A stretch of 47,435 nucleotides of DNA from Gammaproteobacteria bacterium (GCA_020832005.1 JAFIFN010000012.1:1-47435); one strand, 5' to 3'; shown: positions 36,836-44,896, numbered from the stretch's first letter. The notes: generated from the sequence alone by a model not told the origin. Translations and numbers: made by a program.

Positions 36836-39043
36836 TCAGATCAGATCCACCGGGTCGACATCGAGTACCCAGCGCACATCGCGCGCGCCGGTCAGTTGCG
36901 AAAGCCGCCCCGGCAGCTGGGCGAGCAGCCGTTGCAAAGGCCGATGATCGTCGGCCTGGAACAGCAGCTGCTGACGATATCGCCCGGCGCGTCTTTCCAT
37001 GCCGGCGGGCGCCGGCCCGAGCACGTGGGTGCCGGAGACCCCCATGCCTGTGGCCAGGTCGCGGGCGGCTTCCAAAAAGCGCCGCGGTGCCTGCCGGTTC
37101 GCGGCTTCCGCACGCAGCAGCGCCAGGCGCGTGAACGGCGGCCAGCCGGCGGCCTGGCGTTCGGCCAGCAGCGCCGTTGCGAATCCTGCATAGCCGTCGC
37201 GGCAGAGTTGTTGCAGCAGCGGATGCTGCGGGAACCGGGTCTGGATAAGCACCTCGCCAGGCTGGTCGCCGCGTCCGCAACGACCGGCCACCTGAACGAT
37301 GGTCTGCGCCAGCCGCTCACTGGCGCGAAAGTCGCTGGAGAACAGCCCCTGGTCTGCATCCAGCACACCGACCAGCGTGATGCCCGGGAAGTCATGCCCC
37401 TTGGCCAGCATCTGTGTGCCGACGAGGATGCGTACCTCGCCGCTGCGCACGGCCTCGAGCTGCGCTTCCAGCGTGTGGCGGCGCCGGGTGGTGTCGCGGT
37501 CGATACGCGCACCGGGCACGCCGGGAAACAGTCTGCCCAGCACCTCCTCGATGCGTTCCGTGCCCTGGCCGACGGGCGCCAGCTCGGCGGCACCGCAGGC
37601 GCTGCAACTGGCAGGCATGGCGCGTTCGGCACCGCAGTGGTGACAGCGCAGCCGGTTGTCAGCCTGATGCACGGTCATGCGCGCATCACAGCGGTGACAT
37701 TCCACGATATGTCCGCAGCTGGTGCACCACAGCGCAGGGGCGAAGCCGCGCCGGTTCAGGAACAGCAGCACCTGGCCATCGGCGGCGAGGTGTCGATGCA
37801 TCGCTGCAAGCAGCGGCGTGGACAGCCCATGCTGCTGGGCGTGCTGATCGATGTCGACCAGCTTCAGGGCCGGTTCGCGGCCGCCACCCACCCGCGTAGG
37901 CATGGCCACGCGGCCGTAGCGCCCCTCGAGCGCGGCTTTCAGGCTCTCCAGCGAGGGTGTGCCTGAGCCGAGCACCAGTCCGATGCCCAGGGAGCGCGCG
38001 CGCACCACGGCCAGATCCCGTGCCGAATAGCGCACCCCGTCTGTCTGGCGGAAGGACGCGTCGTGCTCTTCGTCCAGGATCATCAGGCCCGGCCGGGCCA
38101 GGGGCACGAACAGCGCCGAACGCGTACCCACGACGATGGCGGCCTGGCCGCTGCGTGCGTCGCGCCAGGCCGCCAGCCGCTGTGCATCGCCAAGCCCGGA
38201 GTGCAGCACCGCCACCGCCTCGCCGAAGCGCGCGCGAAAGCGCTCGATGAGCTGCGGTGTCAGCCCGATTTCCGGCACCAGTACCAGGGACTGCCGCCCC
38301 GCCGCAACCTGCTGCGCCATCAGGCGCATGTAGACCTCGGTCTTGCCGCTGCCCGTGACACCGTGCAGCAGATGAACCGCAAAGCCGGTGCCCGCAGAGA
38401 TCCTGTCCACTGCCGCGCTTTGCTCGGGCGTCAGGGAGGGTCCCTGCGCGGGGTTCGGCCAGGCTGCCGGCTCGGCATGATCGGGCACGCCGCTGGTTCG
38501 GCTTGCCCAGCCGCGCGCGCACAGTGCCCCGGCCGCGCGTCGCTGGGCATCATCCAGCGTCGGGATGGGCAGCGGCGTGCGCTGCTGCAATTCAGCGAGC
38601 AGGGCCGCCTGGCGCGGTGCGCGGCGCAGGCTGTCGAGCGACTGTGACGCGCCGGCCGGGGTGAGCGCGAGCAGCGGCACCTGGGCGTCGATCGCATCGC
38701 CGCGACGCAAGCCCGCTGGCAGCATGCTCCAGAACATCTCGCCCGGCGGCTGGCGGTAGTAGTCTGCGGCCCAGCGCAGCAGTGTCAGCAGATCGGCCGG
38801 CAGCACCGGTTCGGCATCGATGATGCGTCGGGCTGCGCGCAGGCGCTCGACCGGCAGTTCGCTGGCCGCGGCCACCTCGACCAGCAGCCCGACGCGGCGG
38901 CTGCGCCCGAACATGACCTCGACCCGGATGCCCGGACACAGGCCGGCGGCGTCCACGTCAGCGGGTGGGTGGTAGTCAAACAGCCCGTACACGGGCGCCG
39001 GGATGGCCAGGCGCAGCACGGGCTGAGCGGGCAGTTCGGGCAT
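36836..39043 (-). CDS. priA: Primosomal protein N' (replication restart helicase)
   Basis: 735 residues from the ATG at 39043 (MPELPAQPVLRLAIPAPVYG). The N-terminal 3'-DNA-binding and winged-helix domains are followed by the helicase core: Walker A HGVTGSGKTEVYMRL, DEEH box MILDEEHDASFRQ with VRYSARDLAVVRA, and motif V-VI residues (TQMLAKGHDFPGITLVGVLD, then QVAGRCGRG). Eight zinc-binding cysteines are seen in CTSCGHIVECHRC, RCHHCG and CSACG. PriA reloads the replisome at stalled forks. The frame is open to 39139, but that part covers the DnaA-box-like sites and lacks similarity. Confidence 0.96.
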   Translation of the reverse strand: MPELPAQPVLRLAIPAPVYGLFDYHPPADVDAAGLCPGIRVEVMFGRSRRVGLLVEVAAASELPVERLRAARRIIDAEPVLPADLLTLLRWAADYYRQPPGEMFWSMLPAGLRRGDAIDAQVPLLALTPAGASQSLDSLRRAPRQAALLAELQQRTPLPIPTLDDAQRRAAGALCARGWASRTSGVPDHAEPAAWPNPAQGPSLTPEQSAAVDRISAGTGFAVHLLHGVTGSGKTEVYMRLMAQQVAAGRQSLVLVPEIGLTPQLIERFRARFGEAVAVLHSGLGDAQRLAAWRDARSGQAAIVVGTRSALFVPLARPGLMILDEEHDASFRQTDGVRYSARDLAVVRARSLGIGLVLGSGTPSLESLKAALEGRYGRVAMPTRVGGGREPALKLVDIDQHAQQHGLSTPLLAAMHRHLAADGQVLLFLNRRGFAPALWCTSCGHIVECHRCDARMTVHQADNRLRCHHCGAERAMPASCSACGAAELAPVGQGTERIEEVLGRLFPGVPGARIDRDTTRRRHTLEAQLEAVRSGEVRILVGTQMLAKGHDFPGITLVGVLDADQGLFSSDFRASERLAQTIVQVAGRCGRGDQPGEVLIQTRFPQHPLLQQLCRDGYAGFATALLAERQAAGWPPFTRLALLRAEAANRQAPRRFLEAARDLATGMGVSGTHVLGPAPAGMERRAGRYRQQLLFQADDHRPLQRLLAQLPGRLSQLTGARDVRWVLDVDPVDLI

Positions 39044-39060
39044 CAGCGGCCGCCGCCAGC

Positions 39061-39083
39061 TTGTCCACAGAAGCTGTGGATAA
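39061..39083. promoter_or_regulatory. Pair of inverted DnaA-box-like sites
   Basis: TTGTCCACA (39061-39069) on the plus strand and TTATCCACA on the minus strand (39083-39075) face each other with a 5-base spacer. The second is the consensus strong DnaA box; the first is the variant used as consensus in high-GC actinobacteria. They lie 18-40 bases upstream of the priA start codon, suited to control of priA by DnaA. Confidence 0.55.
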
Positions 39084-39300
39084 GTCTGTGGGCGAATTGG
39101 GACCAACGGGTCGGGCGTCGGCCTGTCATGCGCCGACACCCACAGTGGTCAAAATTTGATCTATTGAAGAATATAATTGAAAAACAGTCACTTAAATATT
39201 TCACTTCGATAATACAGCCTGTCCGCGAATCGGCCGTCCGAGCCTGCGCGCGCATGTGCATAAGAGTCTTCAGAAAAGTCAATGCCTTAGGCTTGTCAAC

Positions 39301-39334
39301 CGTTCAGGCCGTGCTGCGTTGAATCGCCTGAACG
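39301..39334. repeat. Inverted repeat upstream of the sigma-factor gene
   Basis: CGTTCAGGC (39301-39309) and GCCTGAACG (39326-39334) are perfect 9-bp arms around a 16-base spacer, 31 bases before the first ATG of the sigma gene. It could be an operator or a leader hairpin; there is no T-run to make it a terminator. Confidence 0.6.
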
Positions 39335-39365
39335 TGCTGCTGCACGCCTTGGAAGCAAAGCGGAT

Positions 39366-39947
39366 ATGATGCCTGCGACCTGCACACCGGTCCCCTGGAA
39401 GGAGCATGCCCTGGACTCCAGCGCCGAGCTTGAAGCATTTCTCGCCGCTGTGGAACGGCAGGCTTTCCGCATCGCCCGACACTACACCGGCGATGATGAT
39501 GAGGCCGTGGATGTGGTTCAGGATGCGATGATCCGGCTGGTGCGCCGCTATGCCGGACGCGAGCCCACGCAGTGGCGACCGCTGTTCTTCGGTATTCTGC
39601 GCAACCGCCTGCATGACTGGAGCCGTCGCGAACGCGTGCGTCGACGCTTTCTAGCGTGGTGGCCCGGTCACGAGCCGGAAGGCCAGGGCCTCGACCAGTT
39701 GCCGGGACCCACGGCAGCGCGGCCCGATAGCCTGGCGCAAAGCGGTGAGGCCATGCAGGCGCTGGAAGCCGCGCTGCGTGAGCTGCCGCCGCGTCAGCGC
39801 GAGGTGTTCCTGCTGCGCAGCGTTGATGGCATGGATGTCGCTGACACCGCCATCGCATTGGGCGTCTCCGATGGGAGCGTCAAGACGCACTATCACCGTG
39901 CCGTGCAACGGCTGCGGGCATTGCTGGGAGAGCACTGGGATGAATGA
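39366..39947 (+). CDS. ECF-type RNA polymerase sigma factor
   Basis: 193 residues if started at the ATG 39366. Sigma region 2 (RIARHYTGDDDEAVDVVQDA, then MIRLVRRYAG and LFFGILRNRLHDWSRR) and region 4 with its helix-turn-helix (LRELPPRQREVFLLRSVDGM, then ALGVSDGSVKTHYHRAVQRL) are clear. The start is uncertain: the strongest Shine-Dalgarno sequence, GGAAGGAG at 39397-39404, lies 6 bases before a CTG codon at 39411, and family similarity starts there (LDSSAELEAFL), giving 178 residues. The gene leads a tight four-gene operon with membrane and secreted partners. A regulon cannot be predicted. Confidence 0.9.
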   Translation: MMPATCTPVPWKEHALDSSAELEAFLAAVERQAFRIARHYTGDDDEAVDVVQDAMIRLVRRYAGREPTQWRPLFFGILRNRLHDWSRRERVRRRFLAWWPGHEPEGQGLDQLPGPTAARPDSLAQSGEAMQALEAALRELPPRQREVFLLRSVDGMDVADTAIALGVSDGSVKTHYHRAVQRLRALLGEHWDE

Positions 39948-40329
39948 ACGGCCAACGGCTGGACAGCCTGCTGATGACGCCCTGTTGCGCCGTGCCCGCA
40001 CGCTGTTCCGCGAGCAGGAAGCGAAGCTTGCGCCCGAGGTTCGCTCGGCGCTGGCCGCGGCCCGGCAGACCGCCATGGAAGAGGCCGCGACGCCACGCCG
40101 CAGCCTGCGCCGGGCGCAGGTGTTGGGCCCTGCACTGGCAGCCGCGCTGGTGCTGGCCATCTGGGTGTGGCCACAGTCGCCAGACACCCCGCCGCTGCCA
40201 ATGGATACAAGTCTTGCCGCCGAGCTCGACCTGTTGATCTCCGCTGAGGACTGGGAGCTGATCGAGCAACTGGATTTCTATCTGCTGCTCAGCGAGCTCG
40301 ATGAGGACTTCGATGCCAGCGTGGGCTGA
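39940..40329 (+). CDS. Single-pass membrane protein, putative anti-sigma or sigma-operon partner
   Basis: 129 residues, overlapping the sigma gene by 8 bases. An Arg/Ala-rich N-terminal cytoplasmic part (about 1-58) is followed by one membrane helix (GPALAAALVLAIWVWP) and an acidic periplasmic end (LAAELDLLISAEDWELIEQL, then ELDEDFDASVG). No zinc-type anti-sigma motif (HxxxCxxC) is present, since the protein has no Cys. Position directly after an ECF sigma gene and the topology suggest a regulator of sigma activity, but similar proteins in such operons have no proven role. Confidence 0.75.
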   Translation: MNERPTAGQPADDALLRRARTLFREQEAKLAPEVRSALAAARQTAMEEAATPRRSLRRAQVLGPALAAALVLAIWVWPQSPDTPPLPMDTSLAAELDLLISAEDWELIEQLDFYLLLSELDEDFDASVG

Positions 40330-40549
40330 ACATACGCCGGGGTTGATGTTGTTAGGCCTGCTGCTTGCGGCCGGCCCCGCGAGCACGGCAGCCGAGGAGG
40401 CCGAGCCCGATGAAACATTTCTGCTCTACCTCGCTGCCTGGGACGATGCCATGCAGCTGGAACTCGTCGAAGCAGCACAGGCGCGTCATGAAGCGGCGGA
40501 GCGTAATCCCGGACGCCGCAATGAGGATAAGGAAGACGACGATGCATAA
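40313..40549 (+). CDS. Small secreted acidic protein
   Basis: 78 residues, starting inside the end of the previous gene (17-base overlap). A signal peptide (PGLMLLGLLLAAGPASTAAE) is followed by a short acidic and helical mature part with EAEPDETFLLYLAAWDDAMQ and a charged tail (NEDKEDDDA). I do not recognise a named family. The overlaps with both neighbours support that it is a real, translated gene of the sigma operon. Confidence 0.7.
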   Translation: MPAWAEHTPGLMLLGLLLAAGPASTAAEEAEPDETFLLYLAAWDDAMQLELVEAAQARHEAAERNPGRRNEDKEDDDA

Positions 40550-41078
40550 GCGCATGAGCCACGCCTTGGCGACGCTTGCACTGGTCCTGGCCGCCGCATC
40601 GGCAGGCCCGCTGGCTGTGGCCGACGGCGCGCCGGACTGGCAGGCGCTGACACCGGCGCAGCAGCGCGTGCTGGCGCCGGTTCGCGAAGACTGGGAGCAG
40701 CTTGACGACCAGCGCCGCGAGCGTCTGCTGGCGGGCGCGGATCGCTGGCTGGCGATGGATGCGCAGGAGCGTAATGCGGCCCGCGAGCGCTACCAGCGCT
40801 GGCAGGCCATGAGTCCGGAGGACCGGGAGCGGCTGCGCGAGCGCCGGCAGCGCTGGCAGGACATGACACCCGAGGAGCGCGAAGCGGTGCGCGACAACGC
40901 CCGGCGGTTCCGTGAACTGCCGGACGAACGTCGCGAGGCCCTGCGCGAGCGCTGGCGTGACATGACGCCGGCGGATCGCGATGCGATGCGCCAGCGGCGC
41001 ATGGAGCGCCGGCCTGATCAGCGACCCACGCCCCCGCCGCGTCCCTCGCCGCCACCGCGTCCGCGGCCTCGCGGTTAG
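40542..41078 (+). CDS. DUF3106 domain protein, secreted, repeat-rich
   Basis: 178 residues, overlapping the previous gene by 8 bases (GGA ribosome-binding site upstream). A signal peptide (LATLALVLAAASAGPLAVAD) leads into charged helical units of about 18 residues, each beginning with Trp or Phe and carrying an M-(S/T)-P-E type step: WLAMDAQERNAARERYQR, WQAMSPEDRERLRERRQR, WQDMTPEEREAVRDNARR. The tail is Pro/Arg-rich. DUF3106 proteins are periplasmic and of unknown function; the repeats recall CpxP/Spy-like envelope chaperones only loosely. As the last gene of the sigma operon it may be its main periplasmic product. Confidence 0.85.
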   Translation: MHKRMSHALATLALVLAAASAGPLAVADGAPDWQALTPAQQRVLAPVREDWEQLDDQRRERLLAGADRWLAMDAQERNAARERYQRWQAMSPEDRERLRERRQRWQDMTPEEREAVRDNARRFRELPDERREALRERWRDMTPADRDAMRQRRMERRPDQRPTPPPRPSPPPRPRPRG

Positions 41079-41110
41079 GCTCACTGGCGTCTGCTCAAGC
41101 CTCGGCTGCC

Positions 41111-41187
41111 GTCACCCGCGGGAGGTCTTTGGCGAAATGGCTCCCTTCGGTCCGCTTTATTTTCGCCAAAGACCTCCCGCGGGTGAC
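41111..41187. repeat. Perfect 27-bp inverted repeat between convergent genes
   Basis: The arm 41111-41137 (begins GTCACCCGCGGGAGG, ends GGCGAAA) is the exact reverse complement of 41161-41187, separated by 23 bases. It lies 32 bases after the DUF3106 gene and 57 bases before the end of pntB. A hairpin this long can stop transcription from both sides, but no U-tract is adjacent, so it may instead be a copy of an interspersed palindromic element. Confidence 0.8.
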
Positions 41188-41243
41188 GCCGGAACCGCGA
41201 TGGGAGCGGCACACCCGATTAAGCAAATGCCATTACGGGCAGG

Positions 41244-42617
41244 CTAGATCTCCTTGACCGCCTGGATCAGCTCCGAGGCCACGGCCTGGCCGTCGCCATA
41301 GAGCATGCGCGTCTGGTCGAGGAAGAACAGCGCGTTCTCGATGCCTGAGAAGCCAGCGCCCTGGCCACGCTTGACGACGATGACGTTCTTCGCCTTGTCG
41401 GCATTGAGGATCGGCATGCCGTAGATCGGGCTAGAGGGGTCCGTGCGCGCGACCGGGTTGACGACGTCGTTTGCGCCAATGATCAGCGCCACATCGGCAG
41501 TCTCGAACTCCTGGTTGATCTCATCGAGGTCGTAGATCATGTCGTAAGGCACGCCGGCCTCGGCGAGCAGTACGTTCATGTGCCCGGGCATGCGTCCGGC
41601 CACCGGATGGATCGCGAACTTCACTTTCACGTCACGCTCGCCGAGCAGCTGGCACAGCTCCCACACCTTGTGCTGGGCCTGCGCCACGGCCATGCCGTAG
41701 CCGGGCACGACGATGACCTTGTTCGCAAAGGCCATCATGACGCCCACGTCGGCGGCCTCGATCGGTTTCATGCTGCCGCCAGCGTCGGTGCTCGCCACGG
41801 CGGCCGTGTCACCAAAGCCGCTGAACAGTACGCTGGCAAGCGAGCGGTTCATCGCCTTTGCCATCAACTGGGTGAGCAGGGTGCCGGCGGCGCCGACCAC
41901 CACGCCGGCGATCATCAGCGCCGGGTTGTCCAGCACCAGTCCCTTGAAGCCCACGGCCAGTCCGGTCAGTGCGTTGTACAGCGAGATCACGACGGGCATA
42001 TCGGCACCGCCGATCGGCAGCGTCATCAGCACGCCGAATACCAGCGACAGCAACACGAACCAGGCCAGCACCGTGTGGTTGACGTCATTGCCGCTGAAGG
42101 TCACCCACAGGCCGAGAATCACCGTGACACCGAAGATGCCGAGATTCAGCCACTGCTGACCGCCGAAGCGCAGCGTCTTTTTCATGATGCCCTGCAGCTT
42201 GGCAAAGGCGATCAATGAGCCCGAGAACGCCACCGAGCCGATCAGCACACCCAGCGCTGCGATGCCCTGGATGAGCAGCGCCATGTTCTGCGCCTGCAGC
42301 AGGGCCACAATGCCGATACCCGCGGCGGCACCACCGCCCATGCCGTTGTACAGCGCGATCATCTGCGGCATGTCGGTCATGGCCACGCGCTTGGCGCTCC
42401 ACCAGGCCAGGCCGCCGCCCAGCCCGATTGCCAGGATGATCAGCAGGTAGTTGATGAAGCCCCGGACTTCGGGGTGGAAGAAGGTCACGACCGTGGCCAG
42501 CACCATGCCGTAGCCGGCCCAGATGATGCCGCGCCGCGCCGTGACTGGCGATGCCATCTGCTTCAGGCCCAGGATGAACAGGACCGCGGCGATGAAATAG
42601 GAGAGGTTGATGATCAT
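41244..42617 (-). CDS. pntB: NAD(P) transhydrogenase subunit beta
   Basis: 457 residues. Eight or more membrane helices (domain II) fill the first 260 residues, and the C-terminal NADP(H)-binding domain III carries VIVVPGYGMAVAQAQHKVWE, then HPVAGRMPGHMNVLLAEAGV, LIIGANDVVNP and NVIVVKRGQGAGFSGIEN. Together with PntAA and PntAB it couples proton entry to hydride transfer from NADH to NADP+, which supplies NADPH (for example to Gor). Its ATG directly follows the pntAB stop with no gap. Confidence 0.96.
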   Translation of the reverse strand: MIINLSYFIAAVLFILGLKQMASPVTARRGIIWAGYGMVLATVVTFFHPEVRGFINYLLIILAIGLGGGLAWWSAKRVAMTDMPQMIALYNGMGGGAAAGIGIVALLQAQNMALLIQGIAALGVLIGSVAFSGSLIAFAKLQGIMKKTLRFGGQQWLNLGIFGVTVILGLWVTFSGNDVNHTVLAWFVLLSLVFGVLMTLPIGGADMPVVISLYNALTGLAVGFKGLVLDNPALMIAGVVVGAAGTLLTQLMAKAMNRSLASVLFSGFGDTAAVASTDAGGSMKPIEAADVGVMMAFANKVIVVPGYGMAVAQAQHKVWELCQLLGERDVKVKFAIHPVAGRMPGHMNVLLAEAGVPYDMIYDLDEINQEFETADVALIIGANDVVNPVARTDPSSPIYGMPILNADKAKNVIVVKRGQGAGFSGIENALFFLDQTRMLYGDGQAVASELIQAVKEI

Positions 42618-42911
42618 TTAACCGCCCCTCTTGCCGCTGGACTTGAACATCTCCAGCATGCGCTCGGTGACCACATAGCCACCCACTGCGTTGCCGGCAC
42701 CCAGCACCACTGCGATAAAGCCCACCAGCTGTTCCAGCGGTGTTTCGGCGTGACCCAGTGCCACCATGGCACCGATCAGCACGATGCCGTGAATGAAGTT
42801 CGAGCCCGACATCAACGGCGTGTGCAGGATCACCGGCACGCGCGCGATCACCTCGTAACCGGTGAACGCGGCGAGCATGAATATATACAGTGCAATGAAA
42901 CCGTCGATCAT
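42618..42911 (-). CDS. pntAB: NAD(P) transhydrogenase subunit alpha part 2
   Basis: 97 residues with three membrane helices: ALYIFMLAAFTGYEVIARVP, FIHGIVLIGAMVALGHAETP and LVGFIAVVLGAGNAVGGYVV. This is the detached membrane half of the alpha subunit, as in other bacteria with a three-gene pnt operon. HTPLMSGSNFIHGI is the conserved loop. It overlaps pntAA by ATGA and abuts pntB. Confidence 0.95.
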   Translation of the reverse strand: MIDGFIALYIFMLAAFTGYEVIARVPVILHTPLMSGSNFIHGIVLIGAMVALGHAETPLEQLVGFIAVVLGAGNAVGGYVVTERMLEMFKSSGKRGG

Positions 42912-44041
42912 GATGAGGCCCCTTCGATCGCTTTCGCTGTCGGCTCGTGACGGATTTCGCCGTCGTGCGTGAGCACGGCACCGGCGAATACCTCGTCTTC
43001 CCAGTCGATGGCGAGTTGTTCGTCCTTGATGGCGGGTTGCAGGAAATTCAGCAGATTGCGTGCGTACATGGCGCTGGCATGCGTGGCCAGCGTTGAGGGA
43101 ATATTCACCGGGCCGACGATCGACACGCCGTTGTGGCGGACGGTCTCCCCGGCCTTCGTCAACTCGCAGTTGCCACCGGTCTCTGCGGCGATGTCGACGA
43201 TGACCGCACCGGTCTTCATGCGCTCGACGGCCTCACGCGAGATGATCTTCGGCGCAGGCCTTCCGGGCACGGCCGCCGTGGTGATCACTGCATCCATGAC
43301 CGCGATGCGGGCATCGAGGGCTTCCTTCTGTTTCGCCTTCTCCTCGTCGGTGAGTTCGCGGGCATAGCCACCTGCGGCCTCCGCGGACACGCCGGTGTCG
43401 ACGAACTTCGCGCCCAGCGACTGCACCTGTTCGCGCGTCGCGCTGCGCACGTCATAGGCCTCGACGATGGCACCCAGCCGCTTGGCCGTGGCGATGGCCT
43501 GCAGACCCGCCACACCGGCGCCGATGACCAGCACCTGCGCCGGGCGGATCGTGCCCGCCGCGGTGGTCAGCATCGGCATGAACTTGTCCAGCGTGTTGGC
43601 GGCAATCAGCGCCGCCTTGTAGCCGGCGACCGCGCCCTGGGAGGACAGCGCGTCCATCGACTGGGCCCGCGAGATGCGCGGCACCAGCTCCATCGAGAAA
43701 CTGGTGATCTTCTTCTCGACCATGGCGCGCACCAGCGCATGCTTGGCATGCGGCTGCATGAAGCCCACGACAACGGCGCCGGCCTTCATGTGCTCCAGCA
43801 GTTCAGGCTCGGGCGGCTGGACCGTGAGTACGACATCCGCACCGGTCACCGCGGCCTGGGCATCCGCGACGATCTCGCAGTCCGTGAAATCGGCATCCGG
43901 AATCTGGGCACCGTTGCCGGCCCCCGTCTCGATACGGATCTTCGCGCCGAGCTTGATCAGCCGGCTGGCGACTTCTGGCACGAGCGCCAGGCGTCGTTCG
44001 CCGGGCGTGCGTTCTGCCGGCACGCCTATGGTCACTGGCAT
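42908..44041 (-). CDS. pntAA: NAD(P) transhydrogenase subunit alpha part 1
   Basis: 377 residues from MPVTIGVPAERTPGERRLAL, with GGGAG 7 bases upstream of the ATG. It is the soluble NAD(H)-binding domain I: VVGFMQPHAKHALVR, then SFSMELVPRISRAQSMDALS, VLVIGAGVAGLQAIATAKRL (Rossmann), AYDVRSATREQVQSLGAKF and VDIAAETGGNCELTK. The frame runs open another 780 bases upstream, across the divergent HNH gene, but that part is antisense to it. First gene of pntAA-pntAB-pntB, divergent from the HNH gene. Confidence 0.95.
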   Translation of the reverse strand: MPVTIGVPAERTPGERRLALVPEVASRLIKLGAKIRIETGAGNGAQIPDADFTDCEIVADAQAAVTGADVVLTVQPPEPELLEHMKAGAVVVGFMQPHAKHALVRAMVEKKITSFSMELVPRISRAQSMDALSSQGAVAGYKAALIAANTLDKFMPMLTTAAGTIRPAQVLVIGAGVAGLQAIATAKRLGAIVEAYDVRSATREQVQSLGAKFVDTGVSAEAAGGYARELTDEEKAKQKEALDARIAVMDAVITTAAVPGRPAPKIISREAVERMKTGAVIVDIAAETGGNCELTKAGETVRHNGVSIVGPVNIPSTLATHASAMYARNLLNFLQPAIKDEQLAIDWEDEVFAGAVLTHDGEIRHEPTAKAIEGASS

Positions 44042-44173
44042 GTGTATCTCCCTTTTGTATGAATGCCGCCGCGCAGCCCCCGAAAGGCCTTTCGTCCCCT
44101 GGCCGTGATCGGATGTCCGCTTTCTGGCAGGCGGCAACTTAAGCCAGATTGCCACCGGGTGTCCAATCGGCGT

Positions 44174-44202
44174 TTGTTTCGTAACGGGACTCATGATAAG
44201 AC
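44174..44202 (+). promoter_or_regulatory. Weak promoter candidate for the HNH-exonuclease-kinase operon
   Basis: TTGTTT at 44174-44179 and TAAGAC at 44197-44202 are spaced 17 bases, and TG at 44194-44195 gives an extended -10 context. This lies 20 bases upstream of the HNH start codon. The -10 match is poor, so confidence is low. Confidence 0.3.
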
Positions 44203-44221
44203 ATGCAGCAACAACGGCGGC

Positions 44222-44896
44222 ATGAACATTCGTATGCACGACATCACTCAAAGCCTTGAACGCGGTCCCCATCCCCTGGCCCAGCAGGTGCTGCGCACGG
44301 ATATTGCCGGCATGCCGCTGGAATGGATCGACTACCGCGAAGCGGCCCGGCTGTATCACACGGCCCAGGTGGCCTATGCCTGCGGCAGCCTGCTGTTTCG
44401 CGTGCGCGGCGGCTTCAATGCCCACACGGGCCGGCGCAGCGTCATCGAGGTCAGCTCGATCATCGCCACCGAGGGCGGCCTGCTGGCCCTGGATCGCAAC
44501 ACCGCAAGCTATACGCCGCCGCTGAACAACAAGACCCTGTTCCGGCGCGATGCCAATATCTGCCTGTATTGTGGCAACCTGTTCCGTGCCTCGGATCTGA
44601 CGCGCGACCATGTCACGCCGATCAGCCAGGGCGGGCGCGACCGCTGGACCAACGTCGTCACGGCCTGTCGGCGCTGCAACAACCACAAGGGCGGGCGGAC
44701 CCCCGAGCAGGCAGGCATGCAGCTGATCGCCGTGCCGTTCAAGCCCAGCTATGCCGAATACATCTTTCTGAAAGGCCGCCGCGTGCTGGCCGACCAGATG
44801 GCCTATCTGCTGGCGCATTTCCCGCGCTCAAGCCCTCTGCACCGGCGTCTCAGCGATCAGCTGGCCCGCGGCGGCGAGTGGCCAGAGCCGATGTGA
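44222..44896 (+). CDS. HNH endonuclease family protein
   Basis: 224 residues from the ATG at 44222 (MNIRMHDITQ). The C-terminal half holds a zinc-stabilised HNH nuclease: CLYCGNLF (Cys114, Cys117), LTRDHVTPISQGGRDRWTNV (Asp129-His130 catalytic pair and the middle Asn144) and ACRRCNNHKGGRT (Cys149, Cys152). The N-terminal 100 residues contain DIAGMPLEWIDYREAARLYH and a probable beta sheet, a layout common in stand-alone bacterial HNH proteins. It should cut or nick DNA, but target and role (repair, recombination or defence) are not known. The end overlaps the exonuclease start (GTGA). Confidence 0.88.
   Translation: MNIRMHDITQSLERGPHPLAQQVLRTDIAGMPLEWIDYREAARLYHTAQVAYACGSLLFRVRGGFNAHTGRRSVIEVSSIIATEGGLLALDRNTASYTPPLNNKTLFRRDANICLYCGNLFRASDLTRDHVTPISQGGRDRWTNVVTACRRCNNHKGGRTPEQAGMQLIAVPFKPSYAEYIFLKGRRVLADQMAYLLAHFPRSSPLHRRLSDQLARGGEWPEPM

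Larger units (their letters stand above)
39044..39365. other. Divergent intergenic region between priA and the sigma-factor operon
   Basis: About 322 bases without a gene. It holds two inverted DnaA-box-like sequences next to priA, then a GTCGGC/GCCGAC hairpin (39117-39122 and 39132-39137). An AT-rich tract (about 39151-39212) with a perfect TATAAT at 39172-39177 follows, and finally a 9-bp inverted repeat just before the sigma gene. It is the most AT-rich stretch I noticed in the window and probably contains divergent promoters, though a clear -35 is lacking. Confidence 0.6.

Noticed and set aside
39044-39212. Chromosomal replication origin next to priA
   Set aside because: Only two DnaA-box-like sites and no dnaA, dnaN, gidA or parAB nearby; regulation of priA is a simpler reading.
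42908-44818. pntAA extended upstream to 636 codons, suggesting a fusion protein
   Set aside because: The extra part is antisense to the HNH gene and unlike any domain. The ATG at 44041 has a good ribosome-binding site and the normal PntAA N-terminus.
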